A stretch of DNA of 64,000 nt from positions 620,001-684,000 of the forward strand of contig NZ_CP108002.1 in assembly GCF_041435055.1 (NCBI RefSeq), written 5' to 3'. The position numbers and the translations under genes are program-made. Below are positions 62,480 through 64,000 of the stretch, piece after piece (positions within the stretch are counted from its first letter, which is position 1; each line of letters opens with the position of its first letter). The stretch comes from Streptomyces sp. NBC_00341 (lineage in GTDB: Bacteria > Actinomycetota > Actinomycetes > Streptomycetales > Streptomycetaceae). Under the pieces are notes generated by a model. That model worked only from the letters and a program-made list of their open reading frames with translations. It made no database searches and was not told the origin of the DNA.

Positions 62480-64000
62480 CCCTCATCATGCTTCTCCTTC
62501 CCCGCCCCCGCTCGGCCGCGTCCGGCGACGGCGCGTTCCCGCTGGACACGTCCACCTGGATCACCGCGCCCGGCGAACTAGCTCCTACGGCCCACTGGTT
62601 GCAGTCGGTACTGCGTCCGGCGACCGGACTGCCGCTGCCGGTGACCGCCGGCGCCGAACCCGTCCCGGCCGGCTCCGCGCTGGCGCTGACCCTGGATCCG
62701 CGCCTCCCCGCAGAGGGCTATCGGCTGGTCTGCGGTCCAAACGGCGTCACCATCACGGGAGGTGACCCCGCGGGCGTTTTCTACGGCTGCCAGACACTGC
62801 GTCAGCTCCTGCCGCCGCAGATCTACCGCGCCGCCGAGACGGCCGGGATGAGCTGGGCGGTGCCGTACGGGACCGTCGAGGACTCGCCCCGGTTCCGCTG
62901 GCGCGGCACGATGCTGGACGTGGCCAGGCACTTCATGCCCAAGCACGACGTGCTCCGCTTCCTCGACCTGCTGGCGATGCACCGCATCAACACGCTCCAT
63001 CTGCACCTGACCGACGACCAGGGCTGGCGGGTGGAGATCCTGCGGTACCCCCGGCTGACCGAGGTCGGCTCCTGGCGCCGCGAGTCCCAGCTCGGCGCGG
63101 CCGAGGACGCCCCCAACGACGGCCGTCCGCACGGTGGTTACTACACCCAGGACGACCTGCGCGAGATAGTCGCGTACGCCGCCCGGCGGCACATCACCGT
63201 CATGCCGGAGATCGACGTACCGGGCCACTCGCAGGCCGCCATCGCCGCCTACCCCGAACTCGGGGTACAGGGAAAGCGGTTGGAGACCAGCCCCCGGTGG
63301 GGCATCAACACGAACATCCTCAACGCAGAGGAGTCGACGCTCGGATTCTTCCTCGACGTGTTCGACGAGGTGATGGACCTCTTCCCCGGGCCCTTCATCG
63401 GCATCGGCGGCGACGAGTGCCCCAAGGACCAGTGGGACGCCGATCCGCGCAGCCGGGAACTGATGGCGGAGCGGGGGCTGGCCGGCTCGAAGGAGCTCCA
63501 GGCGTGGTTCCTGGGCCGGATCGGCGCGCACGTCGCGGCGCGCGGGCGCCGGGTCTTCGGGTGGGACGAGATTCTGGAGGGCGCTGTGCCGGAAGGTGTC
63601 GCGGTCGCCTCGTGGCGCGGCATGACCGGGGCCCGCACGGCGGCGCGCCGGGGGTACGACGTGATCTCCTGCCCCGACGACCTGGCGTACCTGGACTACC
63701 GGCAGTCGGAGCTGGAGAGCGAACCGATCCCGTTCGCGGTGCCGCTGACGCTCGCGGACGCGTACGGCTTCGACCCGGTGCCCGACGGGCTCACCGAGCA
63801 GGAGACGGTCCGGATCCTCGGCGGACAGGCCAACATCTGGACCGAGCACATGGATTCGCCCCGGACGGTCGACTACTACGCCTTCCCACGCCTGTGCGCC
63901 ATCGCGGAGGCTCTCTGGAGCGACGGCGCGCGCGATTTCGACGACTTCCTCGTACGGCTGCGTGCCCACCTGGTCCGGCTCGACGCCATCGGTGTCGAGT
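62476..64000 (+). CDS. Cytoplasmic GH20 beta-N-acetylhexosaminidase (3' end outside window)
   Basis: The open frame holds 508 residues and runs past the window edge. An N-terminal beta-hexosaminidase alpha/beta domain (about 20-130) is followed by the GH20 barrel: FRWRGTMLDVARHFMPK, LHLHLTDDQGWRVE, MPEIDVPGHSQAAIAAYPE and the catalytic pair Asp313-Glu314 in GIGGDECPKDQW, then ILGGQANIWTEHM. It has no signal peptide, so it cuts terminal GlcNAc or GalNAc from imported oligosaccharides. The ATG at 62476 overlaps the permease stop; a second in-frame ATG lies at 62488. Confidence 0.94.
   Translation, partial: MTLIMLLLPRPRSAASGDGAFPLDTSTWITAPGELAPTAHWLQSVLRPATGLPLPVTAGAEPVPAGSALALTLDPRLPAEGYRLVCGPNGVTITGGDPAGVFYGCQTLRQLLPPQIYRAAETAGMSWAVPYGTVEDSPRFRWRGTMLDVARHFMPKHDVLRFLDLLAMHRINTLHLHLTDDQGWRVEILRYPRLTEVGSWRRESQLGAAEDAPNDGRPHGGYYTQDDLREIVAYAARRHITVMPEIDVPGHSQAAIAAYPELGVQGKRLETSPRWGINTNILNAEESTLGFFLDVFDEVMDLFPGPFIGIGGDECPKDQWDADPRSRELMAERGLAGSKELQAWFLGRIGAHVAARGRRVFGWDEILEGAVPEGVAVASWRGMTGARTAARRGYDVISCPDDLAYLDYRQSELESEPIPFAVPLTLADAYGFDPVPDGLTEQETVRILGGQANIWTEHMDSPRTVDYYAFPRLCAIAEALWSDGARDFDDFLVRLRAHLVRLDAIGVE

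Overview
The window is high-GC DNA with GTG/TTG starts, translationally coupled operons, twin-arginine and lipoprotein signals and many actinobacterial gene families (DUF5134, DUF1876, DUF6421, LVIVD, DUF305). It is almost certainly a Streptomyces chromosome or that of a close relative. This rests on gene content and composition, since no rRNA or tRNA gene is visible.

Positions 1-13.6 kb hold mostly housekeeping and small accessory genes: a DUF6421 gene cut by the left edge, a glycerophosphodiesterase, two conserved small proteins, a DUF5134/M56 peptidase/PAP2/HAD run, a divergent LVIVD-DUF305 pair, a ferredoxin-NADP reductase, an ArsR regulator divergent from an SDR with a MerR-type promoter, and a thioesterase.

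Positions 13.7-37.2 kb form a glycan-utilisation island. It contains a secreted GH13 amylase with two starch-binding modules. A six-gene operon follows on the minus strand: a sugar-binding lipoprotein, an ATPase, two permeases of the YtfQ-YtfR-YtfT-YjfF furanose type, a LacI repressor and an aldose 1-epimerase. Secreted GH127, GH2 (with an arabinofuranose-binding AbfB module), GH2 (with PA14 and LamG) and GH92 enzymes complete it. Three LacI-type palindromes with an AACGTT core lie upstream of the transporter operon, GH127 and GH92, which suggests one regulon. An IS5-family element sits exactly in the stop codon of the GH92 gene and rebuilds it through its target duplication.

Positions 37.4-53.4 kb carry an Old Yellow Enzyme, a bxl-like operon (LacI, CUT1 transporter, cytoplasmic GH3), a BNR-repeat protein, ung overlapping a BadF/BcrA-type sugar kinase, a CbiX-like protein without its metal-binding histidine, a lactonase-fold protein and a FUSC membrane protein.

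Positions 53.7-64 kb carry a cobalamin riboswitch followed by metE, a stand-alone tsaD with its own palindromic operator, and a ROK-regulated operon (ROK, SBP, two permeases, GH20 N-acetylhexosaminidase) whose last four genes overlap. The right edge cuts the GH20 gene. Most sugar loci share one logic: secreted or imported oligosaccharides, a family-specific repressor, an ABC importer, and intracellular finishing enzymes.
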